In this document: positions 21,911-33,214 of the stretch, one piece after another | Position numbering within the stretch: the first letter of the stretch is position 1 | How the letters are laid out: each line of letters begins with the position of its first letter | Assembly: GCA_964059195.1 (NCBI GenBank) | Contig: CAXKWD010000003.1 | Coordinates: forward strand, 19,264,606-19,328,605 | Reading direction: 5' to 3' | Length of the DNA: 64,000 bases | From: Ectobius pallidus | Taxonomy: Eukaryota; Arthropoda; Insecta; Blattodea; Ectobiidae | Program-made: the position numbers and the translations under genes | Notes under the pieces: model-generated | Databases searched by the model: none | What the model saw: only the letters and a program-made list of their open reading frames with translations | What the model was told of the DNA's origin: nothing

Positions 21911-22582
21911 AAGGGTATAGGACTGTGTTTTTTTAAATCAAGGCCGCCTTTAATGGAAAACAATAGAATTCATTAATACACTAAAACGTTTTTAGACCAG
22001 CAATTCAGTCTCGTATCAAACTTCCAGTTCAAAACACTGCAGGAATAGTCAGAACTAGAAAATTGTTTTAATGTACTGAATAACAGAAACCAGATTTACA
22101 CGAAATGAATGGAAGGTCATATCATCGCATGAAGGTTGTTACGAGCCCTGGGTTATGACGGGGGCCGTCAAAATTGTTTTCTCGTATCCGGCAGCCCTAC
22201 CAGCAAAACGGAAATTAAGCACTGTATCGCTTAACTTACATTATTCATAAAATGGAAGTTACAGGTCGACCAGAAACTGCTACCCAAAGCTATGCATGTA
22301 TTCATGTTTTCATCTTTAGTTTAGCTTCATTGCGGAATATTATTCACATGGTTTGTGATAGATATGAGTCAAATTCCGCTATGCCTACGATATAATCGAT
22401 AATCGAGGAGGGTTTAGAGCAACAGTGATGTAAGCCACATCTTTTAAACAATACATAAAAAAAAACAAAAAACAGTAAAAATCTATTATCCAATAAATAT
22501 TAACCTTCGTAGGTAATATATCACAATTTTTAAAGATAAGTTATTTTAAAACTAAGTATTTTACTGTACTCATATTTTGATG
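21911..22582. other. intergenic, no recognised feature
   Basis: No gene or repeat end recognised. Confidence 0.4.
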
Positions 22583-22757
22583 AGACTGTAATTAAGTGTG
22601 GCTAATTGTGTAAGATTTTAATAGAAAATTTTATTATTTGACTGTAATTAAGTGTGACTAATTGTGTGAGATTTTAATATAAAAATTTTTTATTACTTGA
22701 CTGCAATTAAATGTGATTAATTGTGTAAGATTTTAATATTAAATTTTATTACTTGAC
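22583..22757. repeat. three-copy tandem repeat, 56-59-bp unit
   Basis: 'ttgactgtaattaagtgtg' followed by 'ctaattgtgtaagattttaa' occurs three times with intervals of about 56 and 59 bp. Units differ at several bases. Confidence 0.85.
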
Positions 22758-23419
22758 ATATTGATATAATTATGTTCATATATTATATCAATACAATAGA
22801 CTTGTATAACAATATTATTTATTATTAATGTAATGTATTAATGTAAATGTACGTGTTTACGACTATATTGCATAACAAAATTTAGTTATAAATAAGCTAC
22901 TAAGCTTTATATGCAATGATATAATGTAATTTTATCCTTATGACTATATTGTATATCAAAAACAGTTATGAAACAATAAATAACAGTAAAATATAAATCT
23001 ATATACTTTCTACGTCTTCAGCTCCAATATCGTGTTAGGTTTCTTATTTTGTACTAGTGCTTAAGGCTGAAACTTAAACTTTTATATTCCTCAAGTTAAG
23101 GACGCCGACATGTGAAATTGAGAAATCGAACATGTTTCATACGATTTTTTTCAATTTTTTTCAATTTTACCTGACCCTGGAAGCCTTTCCGTAATAAATC
23201 CTAAAATATTCTCAGAGCTATAAATTTATTAGGTAATTTTGTGGTTTTATTGGTTTTAATTGTTTTGGGGTCCAAATTGTAAATTTGATGTCTAGGCATT
23301 TCAAATAAAAAAGGGTAAGTTACTACTTACATTGACTAAAATTGACTATTTATTTTAGACGAAAATCTGATGTGAAACTGACATAACTTCCTTTGCACAA
23401 ATAAAATGTAGCCTCTTAG
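22758..23419. other. AT-rich, no recognised feature
   Basis: No open frame. The phrases 'gactatattg' recur loosely at 22860 and 22942. Confidence 0.35.
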
Positions 23420-23762
23420 ACGGAGCCGTTTTCGAGAAAATCGCGACAAACGAAATTTTCTCTACGTAAAGTTTCCTTAAAATAAGAAAAATTCGTCACC
23501 ATTTTTCGTGTCACATCCTCGAAAGGCACCTAACAAAAATACAAAATTTTGTTTTCATACGATTTCCCATTCTGGAGCTAGACTGTTCACAGACATCCAC
23601 ACACTCTCACAGACATGTTTCCGAAAATAGTATTTTTGGATTCAGGGAATCTCAAAACGTAAATTTATGTTACAAACTTAACTTCGAATGTAGGGGTCGA
23701 AAACAATACCTCCTCTACCTATAGTGCCTATGGTACGGGCAGAGAAAGTAAAAATAGTTAAT
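23420..23762. repeat. dispersed repeat G, copy 1
   Basis: 'gagccgttttcgagaaaatc' to 'cgggcagagaaagtaaaaat' aligns nearly throughout with 36470-36800. No ends, tail or coding capacity identified. Possibly the 3' part of a retroelement. Confidence 0.7.
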
Positions 23763-24555
23763 AATTGCGTTAGTTAATATTTTAAAAAATAAGCTAGACC
23801 TATGTATTCTAAAGGCATAAATTGAAATCTATCTTCTCCGACAGATAATTAAAATATGAACCTGAATTTTTGAGTGAGGTTCTTTTATGCTAGCTTTGCA
23901 AATTTACAGAAGCATTTTAAAAATATATAAATTTTTTGTTTTAAAAGATATTTTATCCCGAAAAATAAGTTAAAAAATTCTGACTTATGATTATAATTTT
24001 TTAAACGAAATGGCTAAACCAACACTTCTGTCCTCCTTTAAAATGGGTTTCATTCTTTGATTAGCCCAGAACTGGAGTTAATTAATATGAAAAAAATAAT
24101 TGTTGGGTCACTTTTGGCAAATTTTACAGGCTGGACCTCTTAAAATATAAATATGCTTGTAATTTTTATTACAACGTGGGAAATCATATTTTATTAGATG
24201 TCCCTCCACGAATGCAGGACCAAGGAGTTGAGAAGTTTTAGTTAATAAAATCAGGTAAACTGATATAAGAAACTGCCATAACGCTTTAGTTTAATCAGTG
24301 ATAATTGCAATTATGATATGCAGAAAATAAGTTATTTTTGTAATCCATTTCCGGGTTAAGCTCCAGATCGATTCATTAAGCAGGACGTACGGAGGAACAA
24401 AGGTCTAGTTTGATAAACATATGTAAAGGAATATGCGGGTAGTGTTATTTGTCAAAGCTACCTGTATTCAACTTCCAAAGCCGTATATGAACAAATGTAA
24501 AACAATATGTTGTCATGAGAACTGATTTGAATTTGATACATTTTTTTCTAATATA
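23763..24555. other. intergenic with short shared segment
   Basis: 24240-24350 ('aaaatcaggtaaactgatat' and 'ataattgcaattatgatatg') is shared, inverted, with 19370-19460 and 56490-56580. The rest is unassigned. Confidence 0.4.
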
Positions 24556-24797
24556 CTACCACAAAATGAGACCTAAATTGGGCATTACTCCGGTAGCGGT
24601 CAACCGATTTGGTCCAGTTATCAATAGGCTTCTTCCCATGGACGTTATAAATGTATCACCAAGTTTCATGAATTTCCGATAAAAGAGTGTTTGAGTTATT
24701 GCGCGTACAGGCACACAGATAGACAGACGGACGGATAGACATTTTCCCGTCCACCACAGAATCTCAGAAAGTGCCATTCTGGTACTTAATATACCAT
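24556..24797 (-). mobile_element. dispersed repeat F, single-subunit copy
   Basis: Minus-strand match to 18935-19340, ending at 'aagtgccattctggtactta'. It holds one subunit rather than two. Confidence 0.7.
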
Positions 24798-24808
24798 AGA
24801 TTTGTATA

Positions 24809-25358
24809 CAGGGTGTTAATAAATAACACCGAAATATTTTACCTGTGAATAGAAGGGTCTTACACAAGCAACTTTAATTCGAAGATTTTTGCTCTACGAC
24901 GTATGACGCCTATGCTACAGGGCATTAAAGTCATTATAATTTGGAGCTCATAAATCAATAATTAGTACACAAAATAGGGTTAAAATGTTCATTAAATTGA
25001 CTTCATGCCTTCCTAATTATCGATAAAAAAAAAAAGACTCTTAATCATTCGTCAACAGCTATATCATAATTTAGTGTTTATATGATCTGCAAAATTTACA
25101 GACTAATCACATGACTTGTCGCCACTGCATTAGTCTTTTTTTATATTTATAATTACTGACTACAGTGTGAACAGCAAAGTTCCTTTGTTTTGAATTTTTT
25201 TCTAATGTTAGAAGTCAGTGGCGGCCATACCCTGAGAGATTTTATGCTGTAACAGGAAAAATTGAATCCAGAGAGCAAAAATCTCCTAATAAAAGTTGCT
25301 TGTCTATGACCCCTCTATACACAAGTAAAATATTTCGGTGTTATTCATTAACACTCTG
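24809..25358. mobile_element. MITE H with about 90-bp TIRs, copy 1
   Basis: Begins CAGGGTGTTAATAAATAACA and ends with its near complement (CACTCTG), with TA outside both ends (24807-24808, 25359-25360). The inverted arms extend about 90 bp ('agcaactttaattcgaagat' against 'ctcctaataaaagttgct'). TA duplication suggests the Tc1/mariner superfamily. Second copy at 34299. Confidence 0.8.
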
Positions 25359-25360
25359 TA

Positions 25361-26100
25361 TATTTAACCCTGTCGATGTAACTGGGTGTAGGTAGGATAA
25401 AGAGAGGACCAGGTAGGCTAATATGAACATGGACATCGATATTAGAGACGGACGAAGAGGGATTTTTTTTTTTTTATACATTTAAATGTTTCACAGTAGT
25501 GACTGTCTGTACAGATTACCCAGAGTATTAACTCAGGCTCTATGAGTTTTGCGGACGGCTTTAAGCCCTCTTTCATAAGAGGATTCTTGACTCTGCATAT
25601 TTAGTCATTTCAGCAAGAAGAATCATCGCTTACGCCTCTGTTTATATTAAAAAAAGGGAGAGATTTATTTTATAATGTTCCTTTAGTATTTTTTGAAGCG
25701 TTATAAAACATTATTGACTTAATTCTATCATCATCTTCTCCGGCTTTGCATTAAGCCCTGATGTTACATTGCTCACCAAAGTGCTTATCTTCCGAAAGGA
25801 GGATATTTGTAAATTAGCAAAGAATGGAGAAATTCTCATATGCTATAATTAGGGAAAGGCATTTAATGACCATAAAATAGTGAAAAAATGCAAAATAAAA
25901 AATGAATTTATGACATCATAGTGAAAAAATTACACGAAATTTTAGAAAAGACCAATAAATTTACCATTATTATTTATCATTAGTTTTTAAGTAATGAATT
26001 GCTAAAATCAATTTAATGGATAACACTGCGATATTGTGAATTTCCAATATAAAACATATCTCCAAATCTACTTTGGCTCCCCTAAAATAGCAATCCATAT
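25361..26100. other. intergenic, no recognised feature
   Basis: AT-rich; 25850-26000 carries 'tgaccataaaatagtgaaaa' words recalling the T-rich hAT MITE interiors but no ends. Confidence 0.4.
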
Positions 26101-26108
26101 CTCATTAC

Positions 26109-26742
26109 TAGGGCCCGGATTTGTAGGTTTTAACCTATTTTTTCCTCAACTTCCTAATTAGAATATTTTAACGTATAACTTATTTTTTCGTTTCATACCT
26201 AAAAGGGCTAAAAGGGGCTAAAGAGGACTTTCGCTGAAAAACTAGTGGCTAAATAGGACTTTCGCTGAAAAACTAGGCGCTAAAAAGGACTTTTGTAGAA
26301 AAACACGATTTTTAAATAGATTTTCGAATTAATGCAAAGGAAAATAAAAATTATTTTCACATAACCCTATTTAATATATAAATTTATGCATTTTAAGAAA
26401 AGACGTAAAAATACATTTATACAACGCACAGAAATTAACAATGTATATGTCATTTGTCTTTGTAACTCGAAAATGTGTCGCCTCGCCGTCGCAGGAAATG
26501 AAACTTGAGCCGTCTTCAATACTTTGGAATCTGCAAGTAATCCATTGTCGTTTCAACTTTCAATAACAAGTTACCGACGACAGAGAATTATAGGAGGGTT
26601 TGCGTCAAAATTAAATTTTTCGGTGTTAATATTAGTGTTTTATTAAGACGGCTAAAATCTTTGTTTGAAACCTAAAAAGGGCTATTCCACGGAAATAAAA
26701 GGCTAAATTATCTTTTATAAAAACCTAAAAATCCGGGCCCTA
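26109..26742. mobile_element. hAT-like element, 634 bp
   Basis: Inverted ends TAGGGCCCGGATTTGTAGGT. The flanks (ctcattac at 26101-26108, ctcagact at 26743-26750) agree at only four of eight positions, so the duplication has decayed or was never exact. The interior repeats 'gctaaaaggggctaaa' and 'ggctaaataggactttcgct'. No transposase. Confidence 0.7.
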
Positions 26743-26789
26743 CTCAGACTGATTGGAAAAAAAAACAGATCTCACATTTGAAGTTCTTA

Positions 26790-26983
26790 TGCCGGTTGTC
26801 GACCAAGAGCTAAGCTAACTTAACTTAGCATAGCTTAGCTTAGCTCACACACAGTGAGGGATTTCATGTGTAGTTGTGTCGGATTTCATATGTAGTTTTG
26901 TCGGCACAACTACATATGAAATCCCGCACTGTATGTGAGCTAAGCTAAACTAACTCAGCTTAGCTCTTGGTCGACAATCGGCA
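26790..26983. mobile_element. palindromic MITE (TTA), copy 1
   Basis: A 194-bp near-complete palindrome starting TGCCGGTTGTCGACCAAGAG, flanked by TTA on both sides (26787-26789, 26984-26986). The middle holds further inverted words ('gatttcatatgtagttttgt'). Copies at 32278 and 32841 also have TTA flanks. PIF/Harbinger-type insertion is inferred from TTA. Confidence 0.85.
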
Positions 26984-26989
26984 TTAAGC

Positions 26990-27485
26990 AGAGACTAAGT
27001 AATACATTAATGATGAAAACGTGACATAGAATTTCATGGTCGAAAACAATAATACCTCTGTAGTATCACTGATATGGTTAGAGAAACTAAAAATACTGCA
27101 GACTGAATTGTCTAGAAGTAGCTATGGAAACGCTTGTGGTACTTGAAATTGCCTTCACAAGCCTCTTTACTTACTTAATATGCAAATGTGAATTACAATG
27201 GTAAGCAGAAGAAGGAGAAATTCTCTCTTCTAAGATGGGTGGAGAGAAATGGGGGTGGGTAACGTGTTAGCTTCTGTCGAGAGAAAGGGAAAGCTGTTGG
27301 GGGTGAGGGAAAGTTAAAGCAAAGTTTCCCGCGAGTTTATCATTCTGGATGATGTTGGAGATGAGGATAATGTACTGTATCAGTGGCGGTTTATAACATT
27401 CATATATATATATATATTAACATTTATTTTATTTAATCTGCCTTAAAATGCAAGTACTGTACTGTAATATACGTTTTTGCACTCC
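26990..27485. other. intergenic, no recognised feature
   Basis: A short (TA)n at 27402-27417; 'gtcgaaaacaataatacctc' near 27038 echoes repeat G. Nothing else. Confidence 0.4.
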
Positions 27486-28300
27486 TTAGCTAGTAAGTGT
27501 TACTTACGAAAGTTGTTTACATGGATCGTAAGTTGACATTCCCACACAATCGTGTTGCTAAGGGCGTTGCGATGAGGTTAAATTACTTACGGTCCAAGCG
27601 CCACGTCATAATTCATTACGATACACTTCATAATACAAGCCTTTATGGACACGGCCCCCAGGACAAATATTCGGTTCCCATAACAACAAACACATGTGAA
27701 TCACTTTCTGAAATAAACATCTATTTTCAAGAATGTATTTACACAATATTTTCAGGTAACATCACAATTAATATAATTAAATTGATATAAGTAACCGTCG
27801 TGCAAAAAATAGCATGCAACAAACGGGCCGTAAATGCCTTACGGCACTTGTATCGCAATATACTATTTTGCACGACGTAACTAATTAGTGGTACTTACGA
27901 ATATTGTTGCCGTGGATCGTAACTTGACATTCCCACACGCAATCTGGTTGCTATGAAAACAAAAGAAATCTCAGTGCTGTAAAAATCACCAAAAGCACTA
28001 GTGCCGTAAATAAAACCATCATGTTACAAGCCTTTATCGAAGGCCCCCCAGTTTGTGGCGACTTTAACAGGACAAATATTCGGTCCCCATAACAACCAAA
28101 ACATGTGAGTCACTTTCTGAAATATAACATCTATCTTCAATCATGTATATACATAATATTTTCAGCTAATATCTCAATTAATAAAATTAAATTGATATAA
28201 ACAATCATCGTGCAAAAAATAGCGTGCAATACTCGTTCCGTAAGTGCATAACGGATCTCGGAAATGCACCGCTTACGAAACTAGTATCGTAATATACTAT
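27486..28300. repeat. two-unit tandem repeat, 391-bp period
   Basis: 'tggatcgtaagttgacattc' at about 27523 recurs as 'tggatcgtaacttgacattc' at about 27914. Each unit ends in a small inverted structure: 'cgtgcaaaaaatagc' pairs with 'actattttgcacg' in unit 1. The second unit's structure has partly decayed. The open frame near 27497 is not supported by any recognised domain. Confidence 0.75.
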
Positions 28301-28304
28301 TTAG

Positions 28305-28800
28305 ATGAGGAAACCTTTTTTGTTATAAATATAACTTGGCCTACAACTTAATTTTAGTTTTAATATTTCTATATATACGTAGACCTTAGTTTTTAACCGA
28401 CGAACTGATATAGGATTAAGGGGGACATACAGTTTTCGGTAAAATTCATAGGTGAGAAATAGATGAATTTCATTATTTTTTCCCCCTCTGCAGTGAATTG
28501 CTTTACAATCTTGTAATCTGACATACTCTTTACTGACTACTTCTACAATTGCATACTATTTTCAAAATTAATCAAACTGTTACAATTATGGGTAATTTTC
28601 CGTACAAAATTACAGTCACGTCTCGTGCACTAAAATGACGTTTCCATGATAATTTCCACAAATAGCAATATTTTTGAGTGATTATTTTTGCTATCTACTT
28701 GCCAATATACATATGAACATAATCATCTGCAATCTTTGGAATATCTACAGTTTAATACTTATAAAACTATCATTTTTTAAATTTTCTTTTTCATATATAT
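28305..28800. other. intergenic, no recognised feature
   Basis: AT-rich; nothing recognised. Confidence 0.4.
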
Positions 28801-29125
28801 ACTACGATTCGACAAATTATGGAAACTGAACGAACGATAGGTGAGGTAATTGAGCAAAAGAGACTGACGTGGTACGGACATGTAAGAAGAATGGAAAATG
28901 ACCGGATCCCAAAGATGGTTCAAGAATGGGAAGCAGAGGGTCGACGAAGAAGGGGACGACCACTGACCTCATGGAAAGACAACGTTTACTGCTCAATGGA
29001 GACGTTTGGACTAACACCTGAAGACGCAGATAACCGGAATAGATGGAGAAGGAGAATTGATAGACGAAATTGATTGTATGGTCGCAGGGAAAACCTCGTT
29101 TTGAGGATTATCCTGGAAGAGAAGA
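28801..29125 (+). mobile_element. non-LTR retrotransposon 3' end, RT C-terminal tail
   Basis: An open frame of 84 residues (about 28819-29073) with WYGHVRRM at residues 18-25, RIPK at 29-32 and GRRRRGRPLTSW at 42-53. This arrangement is usual at the C-terminus of endonuclease-reverse transcriptase polyproteins of insect non-LTR elements. The polymerase part is absent, so it is 5'-truncated. The 3' end has a (GAA)n run and a (TA)n tract. No stop breaks the frame, so insertion is fairly recent. Confidence 0.8.
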
Positions 29126-29131
29126 AGAAGA

Positions 29132-29135
29132 AGAT

Positions 29136-29171
<36 letters not shown>
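29132..29171. repeat. (TA)n microsatellite
   Basis: About twenty TA units follow the retroelement's (GAA)n end. Confidence 0.95.
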
Positions 29172-29174
<3 letters not shown>

Positions 29175-29310
29175 CTTTGCTAGTTCATATTGTACAAACC
29201 GTGTAAACACATCTTAGTTAGCCTCACATCATTCAATAGAGAAGACCCAACAGCGATATTCTGAGAGTTACATACCATTACTTAAATAATATTTCATAAC
29301 TAAAGAACAA

Positions 29311-29658
29311 ATACTTTACTCGCTTTATTTTTTGTTTTGTTTTCAATAGTTACGGGCTATTATGAACCGCATAGTTTGGAATGAATAATACAGTATAATT
29401 CATTCTCTTCTGCACCTACTCCATTGCTACCGGCGGACGATAAACTATCTGCGCGTGTTTGGGTCAGGTCTTACCGATGGAGTTATACTTTACTCACTTT
29501 ATTTTTTTTCGTTTTCAATAGTTACGGGCTATTATGAACCGCATAGTTTGGAATGAATAATACAGTATAAGCATTCTCTTCCCTTACTCCATTGTTACCG
29601 GCGGACTATAAGCTATCTGCGCGTGTTTGGCTCAGGTCTTACCGATCGAGTTATACAT
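29311..29658. repeat. two-unit tandem duplication, 174-bp period
   Basis: 'atagttacgggctattatga' and 'ctatctgcgcgtgtttgg' occur twice, 174 bp apart. Units differ by small changes (ttcattctcttctgcacc against gcattctcttccctt). Confidence 0.9.
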
Positions 29659-29659
29659 C

Positions 29660-30225
29660 GTTCCCTTTAAGCTCCAACACAGTACTTTTACCTTTAACAC
29701 CCATACTGTAGGTAACCGAAGTATTATGTCATTTCATTTTAATTAGGGTAAATGAGTAAGTTATTCACCGAATACTCTCAAAACTTCAACTTCTTCATTG
29801 AAACCAGTTGTGTATATGAATACTTAAGAGACTACTCAAGGATTGCAAAGTTTATCATTTTATTTTTCACCCCTCATCTTGATTAAATCTCAGGGGAGAG
29901 AGTGTTAAAACTTCAGGAGAATTTGCTTATATTTTGGCAGCTGTCACGTTGTTCATAAGGAGATGTTTCTATGCAGAGTTTCGTGACAAGTTAGATGCAG
30001 GGGAACACGCTGTCATATATTGCAGAGCTCTAGTTCCTGGTACAGGAAATTCTATGCGTATAATAAAGGCGAAGGTCGCGTACTATCTCACAACCTCTTT
30101 GTTACTTACATTGAAAACAAAAGGTTGTGCCATGGATACTATGGTTACAGGCCGGTCTCCTTAGCATCACGGTTTTAAATTTTACTATACGAAACAACGT
30201 TAAAAATATGTTCCTAGGTGCAAGG
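29660..30225. other. intergenic, no recognised feature
   Basis: No domain or repeat recognised; short frames near 29934 are unsupported. Confidence 0.4.
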
Positions 30226-30233
30226 AATATAAT

Positions 30234-30648
30234 TAGGGATGGGACGATACCAGATTTTCTCGATACTCGATACCGATACATGATTTTTCCCTCGATACTC
30301 GATACCGTCAACATTTCCAGTTTCAATAAATAGGTACATTTAAAATTAAAAGTTTAGAGAACTGTGTAATACCAACTAAATTAATTAAGTGTGCATATTT
30401 AATTAGACAAAATATAATATCATCAGTAGCCTATAATTATTTTTAAACTTTACATTAAAACTAAAAGTAGTTTTTGAAACAGTCCACTTACAAGTTTTTG
30501 TTAAAAAATACTAGCATTCTCACTTAATTGCAGAATTACCAAAGTATCGAAAAAGTACCGAGCGAGTTTTCTGAAGTATCGCTCGATGCCGATACCAAGC
30601 AAGTATCGAGAGTATCGAGGTATCGAAAGTATCGATGACCCATCCCTA
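30234..30648. mobile_element. hAT-like MITE (GTATCGA family), copy 2
   Basis: 415 bp, same family as 20538-20954, with a perfect 8-bp duplication AATATAAT (30226-30233, 30649-30656). The two copies agree almost throughout. Confidence 0.9.
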
Positions 30649-30659
30649 AATATAATTAG

Positions 30660-31297
30660 GTCCGAAATTGGTTCATATAATAATGTCGGAAGTTCTCAGC
30701 AAAAAATGTTACTTCTACAACGGTTTCAAAGTCTGTTATCTCAAAAGCAAGTTTGATGACATTGGCCCTTTTAGAACCAAGCCACATTATAAGAATACAT
30801 ACTGTAATTCTCTTACCTTAAAATACGTATTTCGTGATAATAACACATTACTGATGGCCATCTTATCTGGGTAAACAGGTTGACCAACGACAAACTTCGC
30901 ACGAGGTATAATATGACACATTTTCGAAACGCGTGAATTCAGCATGCCCTACTAAGCTAATATCACTGTTCATAACCTTACCAACCTAACTTAACCTAAC
31001 TGCCACTAAAATATAATCTACCTGCCACTACTTACCATAATGCAAGAAGGACATTTGGTCATTCTGCTCCGCTCAGAACTATAATATAGTTGGCATGTTT
31101 TAAGCGTAATAAAAATGAATTGATTGAAATGGGTAAAAATACAAGATCAAGTTCTAAAAACGACTAGTTTCACCTCTTAATTCTTAATTCTTAGTTCCTT
31201 GAACAAAACTAAGCACATTTAAAGAAGTTCCCAGCACCAGGAAGGAAAATAACAGTGCTAGGAAGATAGTGCTCTACCCGGATATTATTGTTAAGAT
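30660..31297. other. intergenic, no recognised feature
   Basis: A short 'cctaacttaacctaactg' stretch near 30993 is not a telomeric array. No gene recognised. Confidence 0.4.
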
Positions 31298-31299
31298 GT

Positions 31300-31892
31300 A
31301 TGGGCAAGCTCCCAGGTTCAAATCCCGTGGCTGGCAAATTTGACTTGGGTTTTATCATAGTTTCCCCAGTCGTAAAGGCAAATGCCGAATTGGATATTTA
31401 CCTACCATGAATCATCCTCACCATTTCATCTTGCATCATATCCGTTAAAAATAACCACTGCCTTCTAGACTGTATTACTCGTGTATACACTGCCTGTCCT
31501 ATTCGGCTAATTTTGCGTACGCAGCGACATTACAGATGGCAGCACCTTTCACACCCAGCTGCAATACCCTTTACATTACCGTATGCTCTGTGTTGCCCTC
31601 TGAAGTATAAACTCGGAAACTGAAATATGCTGGAATTTCATGCTGCTGGGTGTGAACTGTGTCGCCTCTACTGGAGAAATTAGGCAATTTAACAATACTC
31701 TGAACTCCATGTTAAAATAAGCATAGGACAGGCAGTGTAATTCTCGAGACGGCGGTGGAAATAACATCAGTTGAAATTTACTCTAAAATATACCAATAAT
31801 AGAAGATAGTTGACAATCAATAGTTCCATGGCCTACTTTAACCTATAGACAACACATACCGAAATCCTTATATGGCCTCTTAGCTAAAAAGG
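31300..31892 (+). mobile_element. SINE-A, split by a MITE
   Basis: The 5' part (31300-31454) starts near the B box 'cccaggttcaaatcccgtgg', and the 3' part resumes at 'aacatcagttgaaatttac' (about 31763) and ends at 'tatggcctcttagctaaaaa'. The gap is exactly the 304-bp element at 31455-31758, so the SINE is older than the MITE. Confidence 0.85.
31455..31758. mobile_element. MITE with CACTGCC ends nested in SINE-A
   Basis: Outer ends CCACTGCC...GGCGGTGG, plus a perfect 17-bp inverted repeat tacactgcctgtcctat inside them (31486-31502, 31723-31739). AAATAA occurs on both sides (31449-31454, 31759-31764); counting from CACTGCC the duplication may be 7-8 bp. Removing the element restores a normal SINE-A. 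It shares its end with the 1.2-kb element at 41314-42539. Confidence 0.88.
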
Positions 31893-31904
31893 TCTGGATT
31901 TTTA

Positions 31905-32260
31905 AACACCTCCCAGCAAGTCTCCCGCAGAAGTTTGACTGGTAGGTGTTTAAGCATTCACCCTATTCCCGGACCTCACCAAGTGATTTCCATATTTTCC
32001 TACTCCTCAAAAAATAACAGAGAATGGCAAAGAGGCGGAAATGATTGCCACACAATGTTTCAAATCCCAGGCGGCAGACTTCTCCGACACATGTATTCAA
32101 ACATTGGTCCCACGTAATGAAAAATGCCTCAATTCCAGTGGCGAATGTATTGAAATATAGTTGAACACTTGCTGTATCTGTTGTGATAAACATTTCCATC
32201 AAATTGTGTTTTGTTTCTGTTAACGGCCCCAGAGAACTTACTTTGTGGACGGCCCTCGTA
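31905..32260 (+). pseudogene. mariner 3' fragment, copy 3
   Basis: Decayed transposase C-terminal sequence ('ccctattcccggacctcacc', 'caaatcccaggcggcagact') then the 3' end down to 'ggacggccctcgtaa', the TIR end. Several codons are lost relative to the 10.9-kb copy. Confidence 0.8.
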
Positions 32261-32277
32261 AATACGGTACAGCTTTA

Positions 32278-32457
32278 TCCCGGTTGTCGACAAAGAGCTA
32301 AGCTAAGTTCCTTTAGCTTAGCTCACATACAGTGCGGGATTTCATGTTGTAATTGTGCCAACAAAACTACATATGAAATCGGGCACAACTATATATGAAA
32401 TCCCTCACTGCATGTGAGCTAAGCTAAGTTATCTTAGCTCTTGGTCGACAACCGGCA
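32278..32457. mobile_element. palindromic MITE (TTA), copy 2
   Basis: 180 bp, flanks TTA (32275-32277, 32458-32460). Left end reads TCCCGG in place of TGCCGG. Confidence 0.85.
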
Positions 32458-32659
32458 TTAGAAAGTAAAAGATTGGAAGGTAAATGTTTTCAAATACCCT
32501 GTTGTTTAAACTTTTCACATTTAGTACTTGAGGTACAATAAAGTTAATTTCTTCTAAGTAAAATTCCTTTTGTAGATAAATTGCAATTAACTTTAATCAA
32601 TGAGAACCCAAATTCATTTCTCCTCATCTTCCAGATTTGTTTAATCCGACACAGGTATT

Positions 32660-32822
32660 CAAACGTTGGTCTCATGAAATGAAAAATGTCTCAATTCCGG
32701 TGGCGAATATGTTTAAAAATAGTTGAACACTTGCTATATCTTTTGTGATAAACATTCCCATGAAATTATGTTTTGTTTCTGTTAACGGCCCTAGGGAAAC
32801 TTGCTTTATGGACGGCCCTCGT
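32660..32822 (+). pseudogene. mariner 3' fragment, duplicated copy
   Basis: Second tandem unit's version of the mariner end: 'tctcaattccggtggcgaat' (C-terminal codons), then the end 'ggacggccctcgtaa'. It exists because of the 562-bp duplication, not a new insertion. Confidence 0.8.
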
Positions 32823-32840
32823 AAATACGGTACAGGTTTA

Positions 32841-33030
32841 TGCCGTTTGTCGACCAAGAGCTAAGCTAAGATAAGATAGTTTAGCTTAGCTCACATACAG
32901 TGAGGGATTCCATATATAGTTGGGCCGGATTTCATATGTAGTTTTGTCGACACTACATACATATGAAATCCCGCACTGTATGTGAGCTAAGCTAAACTAA
33001 CTTAGCTTACCTCTTGGTCGACAACCGGCA
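32841..33030. mobile_element. palindromic MITE (TTA), copy 3
   Basis: 190 bp, flanks TTA (32838-32840, 33031-33033). Duplicate of 32278-32457 via the 562-bp tandem duplication. Confidence 0.85.
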
Positions 33031-33214
33031 TTAGAAAGTAAAAGACTGGAAACAAAATGTTTTCAAATACCCACTTGTTTAAACTTTTCACATTTATTAC
33101 TTGAGGTGCAATCAAGATAATTTCTTCTAAGTAAAATTCCTTTTGTAGATAAATTGCAATTATCTTTAACCAATGAGAAGCCCAAATTCATTTCTCCTCA
33201 TCTTCAAGATTTGG

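Larger units (their letters stand above)
32084..33210. repeat. 562-bp tandem duplication
   Basis: 'ccgacacatgtattcaaac' at 32084 recurs as 'ccgacacaggtattcaaac' at 32646. Both units contain, in order, a mariner 3' end, a palindromic TTA MITE and 'gaaagtaaaagattgg' to 'ctcatcttccagattt'. The duplication therefore happened after both insertions. Units have diverged by about a tenth of positions by eye. Confidence 0.88.

Noticed and set aside
22583..22757. CRISPR array
   Set aside because: Three tandem units with no distinct spacers, in a eukaryotic context with retroelements and splice-like sites.
27497..27790. 97-residue frame as a gene
   Set aside because: It lies in the two-unit 391-bp tandem repeat, is broken in the second unit and has no recognised domain.
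28817..29210. Minus-strand frames opposite the LINE C-terminus
   Set aside because: They are shadows of the plus-strand RLTWYGHVRRM frame, and one is extended by the (TA)n tract.
30990..31030. Telomere-type repeat (CCTAA)
   Set aside because: Only a few scattered CCTAA/CTTAA words, with no array.
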